A stretch of 64,000 bases of DNA from Euphorbia lathyris (lineage: Eukaryota; Streptophyta; Magnoliopsida; Malpighiales; Euphorbiaceae), in assembly GCF_963576675.1 (NCBI RefSeq), contig NC_088918.1, forward strand, positions 55,509,501 to 55,573,500, in the 5' to 3' direction. This document shows, piece by piece, positions 1 through 11,986 of this stretch. The notes below the pieces were generated by a model. That model was not told the origin of the DNA. It saw only the letters and a list, made by a program, of their open reading frames with translations, and did not search any database. A program made the translations under genes and the position numbers. Positions within the stretch are counted from its first letter, which is position 1. Every line of letters starts with the position of its first letter.

Positions 1-50
1 ACCCCCTTGGGCGACGCCCGATTTTACTCGGGCGTCGCCCATTTTTCCAG

Positions 51-81
51 GGATCCGTTTGCCTATAAAAGGCACGGATCC
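51..81 (+). promoter_or_regulatory. LTR promoter: TATA box inside an inverted repeat
   Basis: TATAAAA at 64-70 lies between the arms GGATCCGT-TT-GCC and GGCACGGATCC, which pair except for the two extra T residues. The same arrangement occurs in all four Tat-type LTRs of the window. Confidence 0.7.
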
Positions 82-746
82 CCATGCATTTTGGGGAGTG
101 GAATTTTTTGAGTTTTCTCACTCTAAACATTTTTAGAGAGAGAAAGTCAATTTTTTGGAGAAAATATTTTTTTTTCCCAAAAAAATCTAAATTTTCCCAA
201 AGTTAAATTTTTACTAAAAAACACAAAAAACCGGAAAATCACGACTCGTGGAATCAATCGGCTTCGACTCTCAGATACCGAACTTGAGGTATTATCCGAG
301 GACTAGACTCGTTTTATTTTATTTAATTTATTTCTTTTTCTTTATTTATTTTTATGTTATAGTTTTTATTTATTTAGTTATTCTTTTATTTTATCACGTT
401 TTATTTAATGTGGCATATTTATTTAATTTTCGTCTCGTGTTGAATAAATTCGGTTTTGCTTTAAAATAAAAAACCTCGTTTTGATATCCCAATACGAACT
501 GTGATCCGATAAAAAGGTAGTTCGGGTATTGAAAGTGTTGTAACTATAAGTTTTAATTTAAAGGAATTTCCGAATAACGTTTTAAAATAAAAACGTCGTT
601 TTAGGAACTTCCGTTATTGACTATGATCCATTTTTGGTAGTTCGGAAATCCAAAACGATTGAATTAGATTTAATTTAAAGCTTTTGAATAAATCTGGAAA
701 TAATTGGAGTGCTGCTGTAATTTACCATTTCTGTCACTAATTGCTG

Positions 747-773
747 TTTACCGACGGATTTTCCGTCGGTAAA
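747..773 (+). other. Perfect 12-bp hairpin in LTR (loop TTT)
   Basis: Arm TTTACCGACGGA (747-758) and its exact reverse complement (762-773) enclose a 3-nt loop. It lies about 680 bp downstream of the TATA box, so it should be in the transcript. It is conserved in all four Tat-type LTRs here. Confidence 0.75.
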
Positions 774-1591
774 TCTGCTGGAATGTAAAAAATGCTGTTT
801 TGGTCCCTCTTTCTTAACTTTTAAGCTTTTAATCCTTCATATGTATATGTATAGTTATGTAACATATATTTTCAAATTATTTTGGACATTTAGTATATAT
901 AATTATTTAGGATGTTTGTATATCATTTTTTATTCCATTTTTAAATATAAGTATATGTATATATATATTTTCTTTTTCATTCCTTTTGGGTTATATTGGA
1001 TTTTATTTTAAATGTTATTTACTTGAGCATTTTGGAGATAATTAGTAGATATTTTGTGGATAATGGGTATTATTTTGATAGTTAAACTACATTATGTATA
1101 TGTATACATATAGTTTTTGGGGATATTTGGGCTATATTAGTTATCATTAAATAAAATTATTTTGGGTGATAAATGTCATTTTCTTATTTATGAGTTTTAT
1201 TTACTATTTTCACATATTTAAAGTATAAATGTATTATATTTAGTATTTTCATATATGTATTATATAGTCTCTTTTCATTAACTTTTATTTCATGTTCCCT
1301 TTTTTATTTAAAATGTATATATATATCTATATTATTTTCTTTATTCTTTTGGACCATTTAGGGGTCCATATTTCAAATGGGCTTTACTTGGGAGTGAATT
1401 TTGATTTAATGTGTTTATTGTTGTAATTATATTCAAGTAAGGTTCCACTAAAGAAAAAATGAAAAATTAAATCACAAAAAGAGTTTTTAATTTAATCATT
1501 TAAACTAATGAATTTTTAGAGGTTCCTAATGTAAATAAATAGTGTTTTCATGACATTTCAAATCGTTTCTCAAAACATCACGCTTTAAAAC

Positions 1592-1850
1592 CTTAGTCCG
1601 TTCCAACGACGGATTAAGCGAGCCTTGTAATTAAAATCGTTTTCATTGTAAATAATAAAGTTTTGAATCGTTTTCTTAAATGATTTGTACAAAATAAAAT
1701 TGACTTGTATGTTTAACCACGTTTTCTTATTAAAGGTTTTTTATCTCAATGTTTTCAAACACTCGAGTCGTTCCAACGGCGATTCGGGTGAACTTCATCA
1801 AACGGGGTTTTAAAACGCACCTAAATCATTCCAATGGCGATTAAGGTGCG
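1592..1850 (+). other. Three hairpins sharing the heptaloop TCCAACG
   Basis: Inverted repeats at 1592-1618, 1760-1790 and 1816-1850 have different stems of 10-14 pairs (with G-U pairs and a few mismatches in the third) but the same apical sequence, TCCAACG or TCCAATG. The same three occur in the LTRs ending at 16895 and 30015. Confidence 0.55.
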
Positions 1851-2415
1851 AACCATGTAAATAAACTCGTTTTGGGGAAATAAGTTAGTGTAGAATAAAC
1901 ACACGGCATGACATTTAAATAAGGTTGTAAATAAATCACTTCTTTCTTCCCCCTTCTCTGTGTATGTATAATATAAATGGGTGATTCTTTACTAATATGG
2001 CTTTCCAATAATATATGCTCAAAACGGTTTCTGAAAAAAGAAAGAAAAGGTTTCAAATGAATTTTAAACTTAAAGAAGTATACGATTAGTCCGTTATCGC
2101 CTAACATGCTGAGTAGGAGGCCGGTGGTTCATAACCGGGCGATATCGGGGTGCCTAGTAGCCTTTCTCTAGAAAGGAGCTAGCCTTCTCGGCTCGTACCT
2201 AAGTTTCCCGAACCCACACCGGTCTCCCGCAAGGGATCGGTGTTCATTTTCCCATTCGTGGGTGGCGACTCTTCCATATCTCCGAGCTCCGGTCCTGCCG
2301 AGCAGCTTGATTCCACGATTGGTTGCTTTCGGCGCCAATCACCGCTTACGTCGCCATGAGGTTGTCCACCCCCGGTCCGCCCGGGAGATTAGGCCGCGGC
2401 ACCTCGTCTAACAAG

Positions 2416-2433
2416 TGGCGACTCTGCTGGGGA
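2416..2433 (+). other. Primer binding site of element A
   Basis: TGGCGACTCTGCTGGGGA starts 2 nt after the LTR end, the normal place for a tRNA-complementary primer site in plant Ty3/gypsy elements. Tat/Ogre elements usually use an Arg-type tRNA; I cannot verify the tRNA here. Confidence 0.75.
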
Positions 2434-4499
2434 AGCGAGAAATTTGATTCCGGAAGACGTGTATTAAGCCCTTAACGGGGACGGATCGTTTTACTTCTTT
2501 TCGAATGCATTCATGTGCATTATTGTAAACCCTTTGGGTAATTTCCGCGAAACCTCTAGCGAGAGTCCATTCGTCGCTCGAAAGAGGCTAGCGTAAGTTC
2601 CCCCTTACAGTAAGGCGCCAAAGGGTCCCCATCCATTCGTTAGGGGCGAATTTATGCGGTCTTGTGAGGTCCCGCGGTCAGCCATGTCAGCATATAGTAG
2701 CCTTAGAAGTTTCCATAGGATTACCCGTTACTATTTTTGATGTGATAAATGAATCAGTTCGTGTTTTCAAATCGCCATGATACGTGTCTAAATCCTAAAG
2801 TATGTAAAGAAAATGAAACGATGCGTTAATATATACTCTTGAGTCGACATACTAATTATCCTAAAACATCGAAATGATTTAAACTAAAGACGACTTAGTC
2901 ATCTCGTATGAATGAACATGTGCGGCCCGCCTTGTCCCTTTCTGTGTACCGATGAAGGCACATGTTCAGGAAATGCGTTACGACGTAAGCACGTATCAGT
3001 ATGCGTCGATTTGGTGTTAAGGATAGTTACATTTCGATACAAAAGGCTATATTAACAGTAGCCGTTATTCACATTCTTTAAATAAATTGGGATGAAACGA
3101 GATCATAACGAAACGAAAATGAAGAACATTTCTGTTTTGAACGACCCTGTCGTAACGTGAAAAGTTTCGCACAAGTAGCCCGTCCCTTCCGAATAAAGAC
3201 GAGCTTTTACGTTATGCCTCGTGTCGTTCTTAAGAGAAATGGACGTGTCCGCAGAAGTGACTAAGAAAAGAAAAGCGAAAAATGAACTAAACGACCAAAA
3301 TCATTCCGAATCTACGATATATGTCAATACCGAGGGTAGTTAAAGAAAATAAACCAATGCCGTTGAATACGTGCCTCGAACGAGTGTATACCCCGTTTAA
3401 AATCACGAAGCCGAATTAAGCCAAACCATATAATTGCGCCATATGGATGAGACTGCGGGTTTTGACTAACGACTCGATCATTTCGACCGTTACCAAAACT
3501 GCAAGAAATATGGCCCGATGTACGTGTTTGCTTAATTCGTGCCTAAAGGAAAGAGAACGGTGATATCCTTGCCTCGAATAAGCATGCGATTCAATGAAAC
3601 GTTGATTTTCTATAACCACACTAAGCTGATATATCCCATGGATTGGGAAGAACAACGAACTGTTGCTAGCCGAAAGATTACCGTGCGCTCAAAATAAGAC
3701 TCGCCGTCTTTTCACGTAGCTAAAATGAGCAAACGGATCCTCGATGCTAAGAACAAACGCGTTACGCGATGAGTCCGTTCCCTAAAATAAAATCCAAAAG
3801 TGATTCCATCACTAAATAAACACGTGGTTACGTCTCTCGATAGATCCCAAAAGATCCTGTTGTAATCCAAAAATCGAGACACGAACCCGCGCGAACAAAA
3901 GGGAACGAGTCATTGACAATAGCGAACGATTGGACTAGAAGAATAACTCGTACCACGTCTAAAAACTGAGATGCGCTCAAAGGGAGTCAAAACCCGAACT
4001 AATGCGTCTCACGAAAGGATAAAAGACGAGTTATCCCGAAAGGACAATCCAACTTGGTCGATTTCTTAGTCATTGAACGTTGATACGTCAAAACGAACTG
4101 TATTGTCTGATGACTGATCTACTTTTCCGCAATAATCGACGGCATCACGCGTCCCCTGGACCGCAATGTGAGCCCCAAACCAAAATCCTAGGAAAGAGAC
4201 CTGGACCAACGAGTGTGTGGAGGAATAAGGGTGGAAGAGAGATGATGTGATAATTGTGATTGATATCTAACATTTTCTTTCTCTTGTTACGATCTGATTA
4301 CGCGTTATGTACGATTTTCGCTAACTAGTTTGTTTGTATAGATTTATATCTCGTTGTACATCAGTCGAGTCAGATTTAAGTTATAATGCATTCTATGCTT
4401 AACGAATCATGGTAGTCGTACCATATAAAGCGTTGCATGCTGACCAAATTGTGTGCAGCTATATTAGGTTTCATAGACTTAGGACATATTTATTAGGAA
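2434..4499 (+). other. Untranslated leader of element A, no gene seen
   Basis: About 2 kb of low-coding sequence has stops in every frame and no recognisable domain. One 10-bp inverted repeat (arm GAACATGTGC, about 2911-2962) is visible. Long leaders are usual in Tat/Ogre elements. Confidence 0.6.
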
Positions 4500-7400
4500 T
4501 GTGAGAAAGAGTCGACCCCAACGTCGCGTGTCATTCTGGAGGCATACTAGTTATGTCGTGACGTATCCTATACGTTTTTGCCTTGTCATACCTAGGTGCT
4601 GGGATGCATCCTATGCGTCCTTGGCACGTCTCGTGCGTCTTCACCGTGTCGTTTGTATGCTAGCTAGGAGGCATGTCCATTATGTCGTGACGTATCCTAT
4701 GCGTCTTTGCCTTAGCATACCTTATGCATGGTAGTGTACCTCGTATGTTTCTTCAGTATCCTAGGCACTAGTCAGAAGGTACAACCCTTATGTCATGGCG
4801 TATCCCATACGCCTTTGTTTTGGCATACCCCGTATGTCACGACACCTCCAATACGTCCTTACCCTGTCAAGAGGCGTACCATTCTCTGGTGGCGTGCCCG
4901 CTATATCCTTGCTGCGTCGTGTCATCACGTGTCCACCCGTCATGAGTCCCACCTGTCATGGGGTGATGTATTCCTTGCATCTTTACTTTGTCATACTCCA
5001 TGAGACGTAACGCACCCCATGCATCTTCCATTAATCATTCAGACACCGATCAAGAGGCGTACCTGTTATGTCGTGACATATCCCATATGTCTTTTCCGTG
5101 TTGTGCCTCGTATATTATGACCCATTCCTTGTGTCTCTACCATGTCATTACACACCGGTCAGAAGGTGTACTATATGTGTCATAACGCATCCTGTACATC
5201 TTCGCCTCATTCCTTGCGCCAAGCGAGGGGCATGAGTTGCATGCCCCATATGTCAGGGCATGTCAGGTGCTTGTTCACCATGCTATGTACGTTAGATGAA
5301 AGGCATACCATTTGGGCCGTGACGTATCCCATACGTCCTTACCTCGTCCCATCTTCCATATCGTGAAGTGTCCCATGCGTCTCCATCACGTCAACTATGG
5401 ACCAGTCAAGACGTGTACTCGATGCACCACCATGCATCACGTACGTTCGAGTATTGTCAAGGTTGTACATCGTGATAGGTCGCATATGCATCTTCCATAT
5501 CAGATACACTAGTCTAGAGCCATATCCCGTGTAACAGAAGACATACCCCGTATGTCGTGATGAATCTCGCGTATCTTTACCATGCCTCACATACCCGTCA
5601 AGGGGAGCACCTTTAGACCTTGAGGTATTCCCTACGTCTTCATCGTGTTATACTTTGTGTGGGATACGCCGTGCACATCTTTATCGTCTTGTTTATACCA
5701 TTAGAGAGTGTACCTAGTGCATCGTGACATGTCACATGCGCCTTCACCGTAGTGTTTACGTCATCCGGAGACATATCCCATATGTCGTAATGTATCCCGC
5801 ATCCCTCTATCATGGTTAGGACTTGTTTGGTGGTCATACCCCGCTTATCCTGACATTCGCATCGTGGGGCCGGTCCTGTATACTGTCCGCACGGTCAAGT
5901 CAAGACATACTAGGTGTATCGCCATGTATGTCGGTTGTTCAAAAAAAAAAAAATAATAATAATAATATCACGACGTCGGTTCCCTCGAGACTCGAATTAA
6001 CCATTCATCACATGCCTCATACACGTCCTACTTATGCCTCAAGACATACCATGTATGTCGCTACGCCTTAACCAACACATCTCAAGATTATGACTGGCAC
6101 CTTGATCTCAAATAGAACCATAATCTCACGGGTCGTCGTCACCTCCCTTTCGTATCTCAAGACATACCCACGGATGTCGCCACGCTATACACAATTGCCC
6201 AGGTGATTCCAAATTACGTTGTTGTATTATCCATGCCCCTCACCTCATAGGTTGCCATCATGACCTTCGTACGCTAAGACATGCCACGTGTGTCGGCGCG
6301 CTGTGCACCTATACTCCAAAGTTACGTGGTTGTAAGATCGAAACCTTAGGGTCGAGTGAACTGTTTCACACGAATCTCGTTTACCTGTCGTCATTCGCAT
6401 CTGGGGAGGTAGTCCATACGTAGCACCTCCATATTTCAGAATTGTGGGCAATACCCTGAACTTCGAAACAAACCCTTGATTGGTGTGTTGTCCACGCTTC
6501 CCATTTATACCTTTAGGTGCGCCATGTGGGTCGTCATAGCGTCCCTTCGTATTTACGTCATCCCACTGTCCGGACCCCAGGTTCACATTGACCCTCTGAT
6601 GCACGCTTCACACGAAGTCATGGCGTCACATCCGCTCTTTAACTGACGCCTTATAGGGCCCCTCGTCACATCTAATGAATCTATGCGCCATTGTACTAAC
6701 CTCTTGGCTAGTAGGTCATTGTCACACCCCATTGGTACCCGCGGTCGTACCTTGTATGACGACATGTCAGTGTACTAGGGTAACCCGCGCATCCTTGATC
6801 TTCTTGAGACACCCCGTCGCATCTTCAAAACAGCCAAATCTATAGGAGGTGTACCAGGTGTGTCACCGTATATTGTAACACGTCAGTATTCCAAAACATG
6901 TGACACTAGTGCTTCGAACACGTATCAGCTTTCGGTGCATATCCCGTATGTCACCGCTTGCGCTTTAGTCATACGTTGGGCCTTGTCAAAATGTGCCCCA
7001 CATGTCGCCTTGTCATCGACAATATTTGTAGCCCACGAATATGTCATTAGGCTATCCAATTCTGGACCGACTTTTGACGCGCGTTCCGTATGTCATCCCT
7101 CGCACCTTACTCACATGTCAAGGACTGAGTCGTTTATACCATCCAGTCAGGGTTAAGCTTGTGACACACACCCCCATATGCGGTTCGGTACGTCTTATTC
7201 GCATGTCAAATGTCGAGTCACTCATGTCATTGAGTTCAAGTCGAATCTGGGGCAAGTATCATGTATGCCATCACGCGCATCTCGCTTACATCTCCAATGT
7301 CGAGTCATTTGTATCGTCAAGTTTGAGTCGAACTTTTGGCACGTACCTGTCATATAGAGTGATTCATGTCGTAGAGTCCAAGTCATACCCTTAGGCACGT

Positions 7401-9150
7401 ACCCTATGGGACATCTCGAGTGTCCCGCTCATACCTTGACACACTGAGTTGTTCATGTCGTGAGGCTCCTATCAAACTCTTGACGTATGCCCCGTAAATT
7501 GTCACTCATGTCTTGAGTACGCCTCAAACAGCGGTTTGTTTATATCGTCAAATCCTCGACACGCTCCCCCTACATCATTGGTACCGTGGTCCATGCGCCC
7601 CCAAACTCCGAATAGACTTATTCACGAGTCTGAGACATATGCCCTATGTGTCGTTATTTGGGTCTCGCTCGTATCAGTAGTATCGAGTTGTTCGTACCGC
7701 GTCTAAGTCCAACGTTTGGCACTTACCTCTAAGGTCTTGGTTTGCACCTTCGTTGCTCCTCAAATTGTTCATAGTGATAGGTTCCAGTCGAACTATCGAC
7801 GTCTACCCTGTGTGTCTTTATTGGTATCTCAAATATCGGTGATGGACCAAATACGTCATAAATATCCACATAAGATCATTAGGAGTTCTCATAAAACATA
7901 TCATCATCATGTTTGCGCTATGAAACAAATTAACCTTTGACATATACCAGGTAAGTCATTGTTTCCGTCTCGTTGGTACCTCGATCGGGTTAAGGCCCTC
8001 TCATTCTACCAGATGCACCGATGTCCGCAAATTCATCGAGGTATTTGTGTCTCTAGCTTGAGTTAATCCTTAGACTGCACCCTGCGTGTCGGTATGGTGT
8101 CTAGCTGACACCTCCAATGTTGTAGGAGATACCTCTTGAGTCATCTCTGTGCGTCATCTATGCCCAAGTTGGTCAGTTAACACGTGTGTCGTATGTGTAC
8201 CCTATCCGTGTCTCGTACCCAGCATGTCGGATTTCCCCCACAACGGTCGAAATCCCGAAATCGAGCCATCATGTCATTCGTGAGTTGTGTATGATTCAAT
8301 TGTGGGGGCACATCAAACGTGACTCCCATCATGCCTTTTGGCTACCTCTAAGACATACCGTAGGAGTTAATAATTGGCACATACCTCGTATGTTGACATA
8401 TGCATCCTATTCGGACCTCGAGTATCAGGTATTCCGTGTTCATTGTCCCATCAAATGATACCCATCATTGTGATAGTTGCTTTCCGAGCTGGCAACTGGC
8501 GCACATCACGTATGTCACTCGTGTCTTCCTTATGCCTTAACCTGTTTGAGGCACACCCCGTGTGTTACCATTTTCTGCATAGCACGCCAAGGTTCCGTTG
8601 GTACGTCTACGTATTTGTATCTTGGGTTTAAACTAACCATTGACCCACGCCCCATATGTGGTGGTCTCGTCCCGCTTGCTTCTAGTTTAGGACACACCCT
8701 CTATGTCGATTTGTTTCAGGAAACTTGTGTTTCCTAGAAAGCCGGTTCCCTGCTATCAGTATCGTTACCAGGTAAACTATGGACACATGCCCCACACGTC
8801 TCCATCATGGTCTGTTTAGGTCTCGGACATACCATGAGCGTCACATCAGCCCGTGTAACGCCCCGTATCTTCAAAGTACGTCATTACAACCGATGATGAC
8901 AATCCCTAACATACACCTCATACATAGTCGCTTATGTTGTTTTTTTTAGATCGTGAGTCATGTCGATGTACCAAGTATGTCATTCCCCCTACTCATGTCG
9001 CTACCCCTCGAATGTATCTACACGTCACGGATATCATCGGGGTACACTCTCATCTACCTAGCGTCCTAGGGAATTTTACTCATCAGGAGGGTCGTCTTAA
9101 TCTCACAAGTCTCAGTCGTGTCGAGTGTCATTTAACATTATACAGCTTGT
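4500..9150 (+). repeat. 4.6-kb highly diverged tandem repeat field in element A
   Basis: Short phrases recur throughout, for example TATGTCGTGACGTATCC near 4550, 4680, 4790, 5070 and 5310 with spacings near 105-140 bp. In the later half (about 7040-7560) phrases such as GTCGAGTC and TTCATGTCGT recur about every 100 bp. Copies differ greatly and only the phrasing survives, so unit boundaries cannot be set by eye. The short ORFs here are chance frames. It may be a decayed satellite-like expansion in the leader of a non-autonomous element. Confidence 0.55.
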
Positions 9151-9451
9151 GAAGCATTACGAGGTAAACTCGTAGGGTTCATACTAATGTGTGCATAACA
9201 GTTGAAATGGTTTCAGCCATTCGCACTTCCAAACAGGTAAGTTAGCACAGACGACCGAAGTGCTACCGACGACTCTGGTAAAAAAGAAAAAGAAAAAAGA
9301 AGGGGTTTAGCTCCAGTCAAATCGTGTTTATGTTGTAAGAAATAAAGCGCAGACCACGAATCATGCATAAATCATACATCCATCTATAGGAGGCACAAGT
9401 ATATAGCTTTAGCATTCGCATCGCACGTGCATTGCATCATCAAAATTCATA

Positions 9452-10261
9452 ATGCCTAAAAAGCTCCACTCATCGATCCTTTCTCTTTCCTTGTTAGAAA
9501 CCCAACTCATGGCCCAGTCTAGCAATTCAAACCACAATGTTGAGAGCCGTGTGCAAGGGGCTTTAGCCAAATACATCTTTTCTGATGAATTCAAACGTGC
9601 TCTTAATGATCCGGAGAATACTAAGCATGAGGGGGTTGAAAATTCCCAAGAGATGATAGGAGATTTCAATCTCAGAGCAGAAATCGAGCGAGTTCTTCCC
9701 GATATCCTTGCTTCAGATGAATTCAAGATAGAACTGAAAAGGTTGGTCAGGGAGGTCCTGAGCGAGTCACTGGTTGCGGAGATCCCGAAAGCTATTATGG
9801 AGAAACCTATGTTCCAACTCGCGTCACAAGTTAATCCACAAACATTCACTCCACCAAGGGTAGTCTCACACCATATTTCACGAACACAACAAGATCCACA
9901 CCATCGGGGACATGAGATTACTAGGGTTGTTCGCCCTCCGTCGCCCACTCAGTATAGAAGGGAGGGAAGGGAATTCTCCACTTTCACTCAACCCTTGTTT
10001 GAAGTATTGGAGGGTCTACGAATGCATGACATACTTCACCCTCTACCAGCCACGGGAGGTCAAACCACTGAATTAGTCAAACGCAGGGGCTACTGCCACT
10101 TCCACCAGAAATATGGTCACGAAACAAGCACTTGCATGAGGTTGAAGCATGAAATCCAAGATCTCATCGAAACTGGAAAGATAAGTGATCCAGATCCTTC
10201 TCAACAGATGAAGCCTTCGACTTGTTCCTTGAATGGCGAAGTCTACAACGGATCAGGATAA
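9452..10261 (+). CDS. gag-like protein with CHHC zinc-knuckle-like motif (element A)
   Basis: An intact 269-residue ORF, the only sizeable one in element A. Residues 1-120 are helical and charged with repeated 'SDEFK' stretches (about residues 47-51 and 89-93). Residues ~130-175 are rich in Pro, His and Arg. Near residue 225 is a C-x2-H-x5-H-x4-C type motif (YCHFHQKYGHETSTC), followed by the 'LKHEIQDLIETG' pattern typical of the nucleocapsid-like part of Tat/Ogre Gag. The main Gag capsid homology is not evident. The start could instead be the Met in 'MAQSS' about 29 codons in. It probably binds element RNA, by analogy with Gag nucleocapsid domains (inference). Element B's gag-pol lacks such a motif. 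What precedes and follows it is non-coding. Confidence 0.65.
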   Translation: MPKKLHSSILSLSLLETQLMAQSSNSNHNVESRVQGALAKYIFSDEFKRALNDPENTKHEGVENSQEMIGDFNLRAEIERVLPDILASDEFKIELKRLVREVLSESLVAEIPKAIMEKPMFQLASQVNPQTFTPPRVVSHHISRTQQDPHHRGHEITRVVRPPSPTQYRREGREFSTFTQPLFEVLEGLRMHDILHPLPATGGQTTELVKRRGYCHFHQKYGHETSTCMRLKHEIQDLIETGKISDPDPSQQMKPSTCSLNGEVYNGSG

Positions 10262-11246
10262 TCTAAAGAAGAAGTTCCCGAGATTGAGGATACTTATGAA
10301 GTGGGAGAATCTGAAGCTTCTTGAAATAGCATGAGAGAGAGGAGTGCACTTGTAGTCTTTATCCTTATCTTTTATTTTATCTTCTATTCCACAAGATGTT
10401 ATTAACCTCCTTTTGAATTCAATGAAATTTCGTTTCCGCAAATTTATCCTAAACATACGTACTTACATTTGATATCTACTCAATTGAGATATTCCCGCTT
10501 CTATCATGGCACGGACGTAAGCTCTAGAATATACTTATTACTCACTACTTAACCACTGAAGAGAGAAAATTAAGAGAGTAAAAAAAAAAGCAAAATAAAT
10601 CATGAGAAACGATTCCCTGACTCTACGATGATAAGTCGGGCGTAGACCCATCAAACGAAGGGTTCTCACCGGCTTTTGGCAGAAAGAAGATTGAGCGACA
10701 ATCAACAAAGTCCAAAAGAGAGAAAAAGAAAAGAAAATATGGAGCAAGCAACAAGCCCTCAGAGCCATACTTACACTGAGGCACCGACAAAAATTTCTCC
10801 CCCCAAAGGGGGACAAAAGTACAGGAGTGCGCCATTTAGAACGAGGCGGGGGCAACTAACCTATCAGCGATAAAGTATTTTGTTCCAGGATCAACGAAAG
10901 GGTTTAGACCTATGATGACTCAAAGTTAAACAAAGGAAGAAGAAAAAAGGAAAAAATGATGCTAAAAAGGCCCTGGGGCAAAGTCAAGTCAATCGGAAGT
11001 AAAAGAAAATAAATCAAAAGATGACGTGATCAGCCAAGAGGCGTCAAGGTGGCAAGAGCGGTTGACATTGTCCAACAAATGTGTAATCAAATGTACGAGA
11101 AAATCTCACTGTAACGAAGAAAGATCAAATGCGTAGTCAAGTGAAGCTGAAGGCGGCAACAAAGTTCAGAACTTTAATCAATCTCGAGGGAACCGAGGAA
11201 TCCTTCTCATGAAAATTAAAAAAAAAAAAGAAAGAAAGAAAATCCC
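10262..11246 (+). other. Non-coding region after the gag-like ORF
   Basis: No ORF with recognisable content. The stretch is purine-rich in places (10560-11200) and contains a CCCCCC/GGGGG hairpin near 10798-10815. Short frames are unsupported. Confidence 0.5.
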
Positions 11247-11397
11247 GATAGGTTGAAAATCCGCAAAGGACGGCCTATGCAACAATAAGGGACACCCCAA
11301 TAAGTGAAAACCCCACGGGGCGCTTATTTGAAAATTCCGGGGTAAAAGGAGAGAGTTAAAATAACTGAAGTGTGAAAACCCGAAAGGGCATGCTTTG
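11247..11397 (+). other. Three A4-bulge hairpins (A-SL1 to A-SL3)
   Basis: At 11248-11278, 11299-11328 and 11367-11396 the same design repeats: an 8-bp outer stem, AAAA on the 5' side only, a 3-4 bp inner stem (TCC/GGA, CCCC/GGGG, CCC/GGG) and a short loop (GCAAA, AC, GAAA). Outer stems are ATAGGTTG/CGGCCTAT, AATAAGTG/CGCTTATT and GAAGTGTG/CATGCTTT (with G-U pairs). They are homologous in position to the three hairpins of element B at 22224-22375. Confidence 0.6.
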
Positions 11398-11986
11398 GTG
11401 ACAGTGGTTAATAAACTGAGCAGTAAACAATTCAATGTATCTTTGCCAGGTGCTTTATTTAAGCTAGACGGTTGCATTTGTAATGAAAACACCCGCATCA
11501 ATAGACACCCCATCTCAACTGAAATCACCCCAACACCCATAAACCGATCCAAAATCTATAAAAAAGAAAAACTAAAAAAAAAGACTATTCCTCTCTCTCA
11601 TGCTCCATGAAGTCTGGTTCCTCTGCTCCTATGTGGTCCTCTCAAGGGTCAAACTTCGACCGAAGCGTCTCTCCTCCATAGCTACTCCCAATGGCAGTAT
11701 CCCTAGTTTGGCGCACATGAAATCTCACCTCGAGTTGGCAGGGGCATACGCTAGCATCAACTTCTAACCTACGCCAAGACGGTAACTTTAATCGGGGGCA
11801 CGGCCCTACAATCAGATCAACGTCCATCTCACTTCGGAAGCTTCTCCATTAACGAAGGCATCGGGCATGAACTCATCGTCAAATGATTAGCATAGAAATG
11901 GCCCGTGGATATAAACCCCCTGTGCTATCCGGTATCATTCACAATCAAGAAAGAAAGAAAAGGAGAAGAAAAATTGAACAAAAAGG
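11398..11986 (+). other. Non-coding 3' region of element A
   Basis: No gene seen. The first ~60 bp still resemble element B after its third hairpin, then similarity fades. Confidence 0.4.

Larger units (their letters stand above)
1..2413 (+). repeat. 5' LTR of element A (left end outside window)
   Basis: The sequence matches 14481-16895 almost base for base and ends in CTAACA before the primer site. It begins inside the palindrome array (last units at 1-41), then has a TATA box (64-70), an AT-rich transcribed part and a GC-richer 3' end. It carries the same hairpins as the other Tat LTRs. Confidence 0.9.

Noticed and set aside
248..469. 73-codon hydrophobic frame repeated in LTRs (also at 14729)
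   Set aside because: The Phe/Tyr/Ile-rich sequence is a translation of T-rich DNA. The frame is not kept in the B LTR and lies in R/U5.
2101..2413. Possible snoRNA or tRNA-like fold in the GC-rich LTR end
   Set aside because: Several short inverted repeats exist, but no A/B boxes, CCA-end cloverleaf or C/D boxes could be placed.
4501..8737. Series of 60-120 codon frames in the degenerate repeat field
   Set aside because: They are short, overlap in all frames and have no shared protein pattern; expected by chance in GC-moderate repeats.
9409..9948. 179-codon minus-strand frame over the gag-like ORF of element A
   Set aside because: It is the shadow of the plus-strand ORF, which has the zinc-knuckle motif; the minus frame has no family features.
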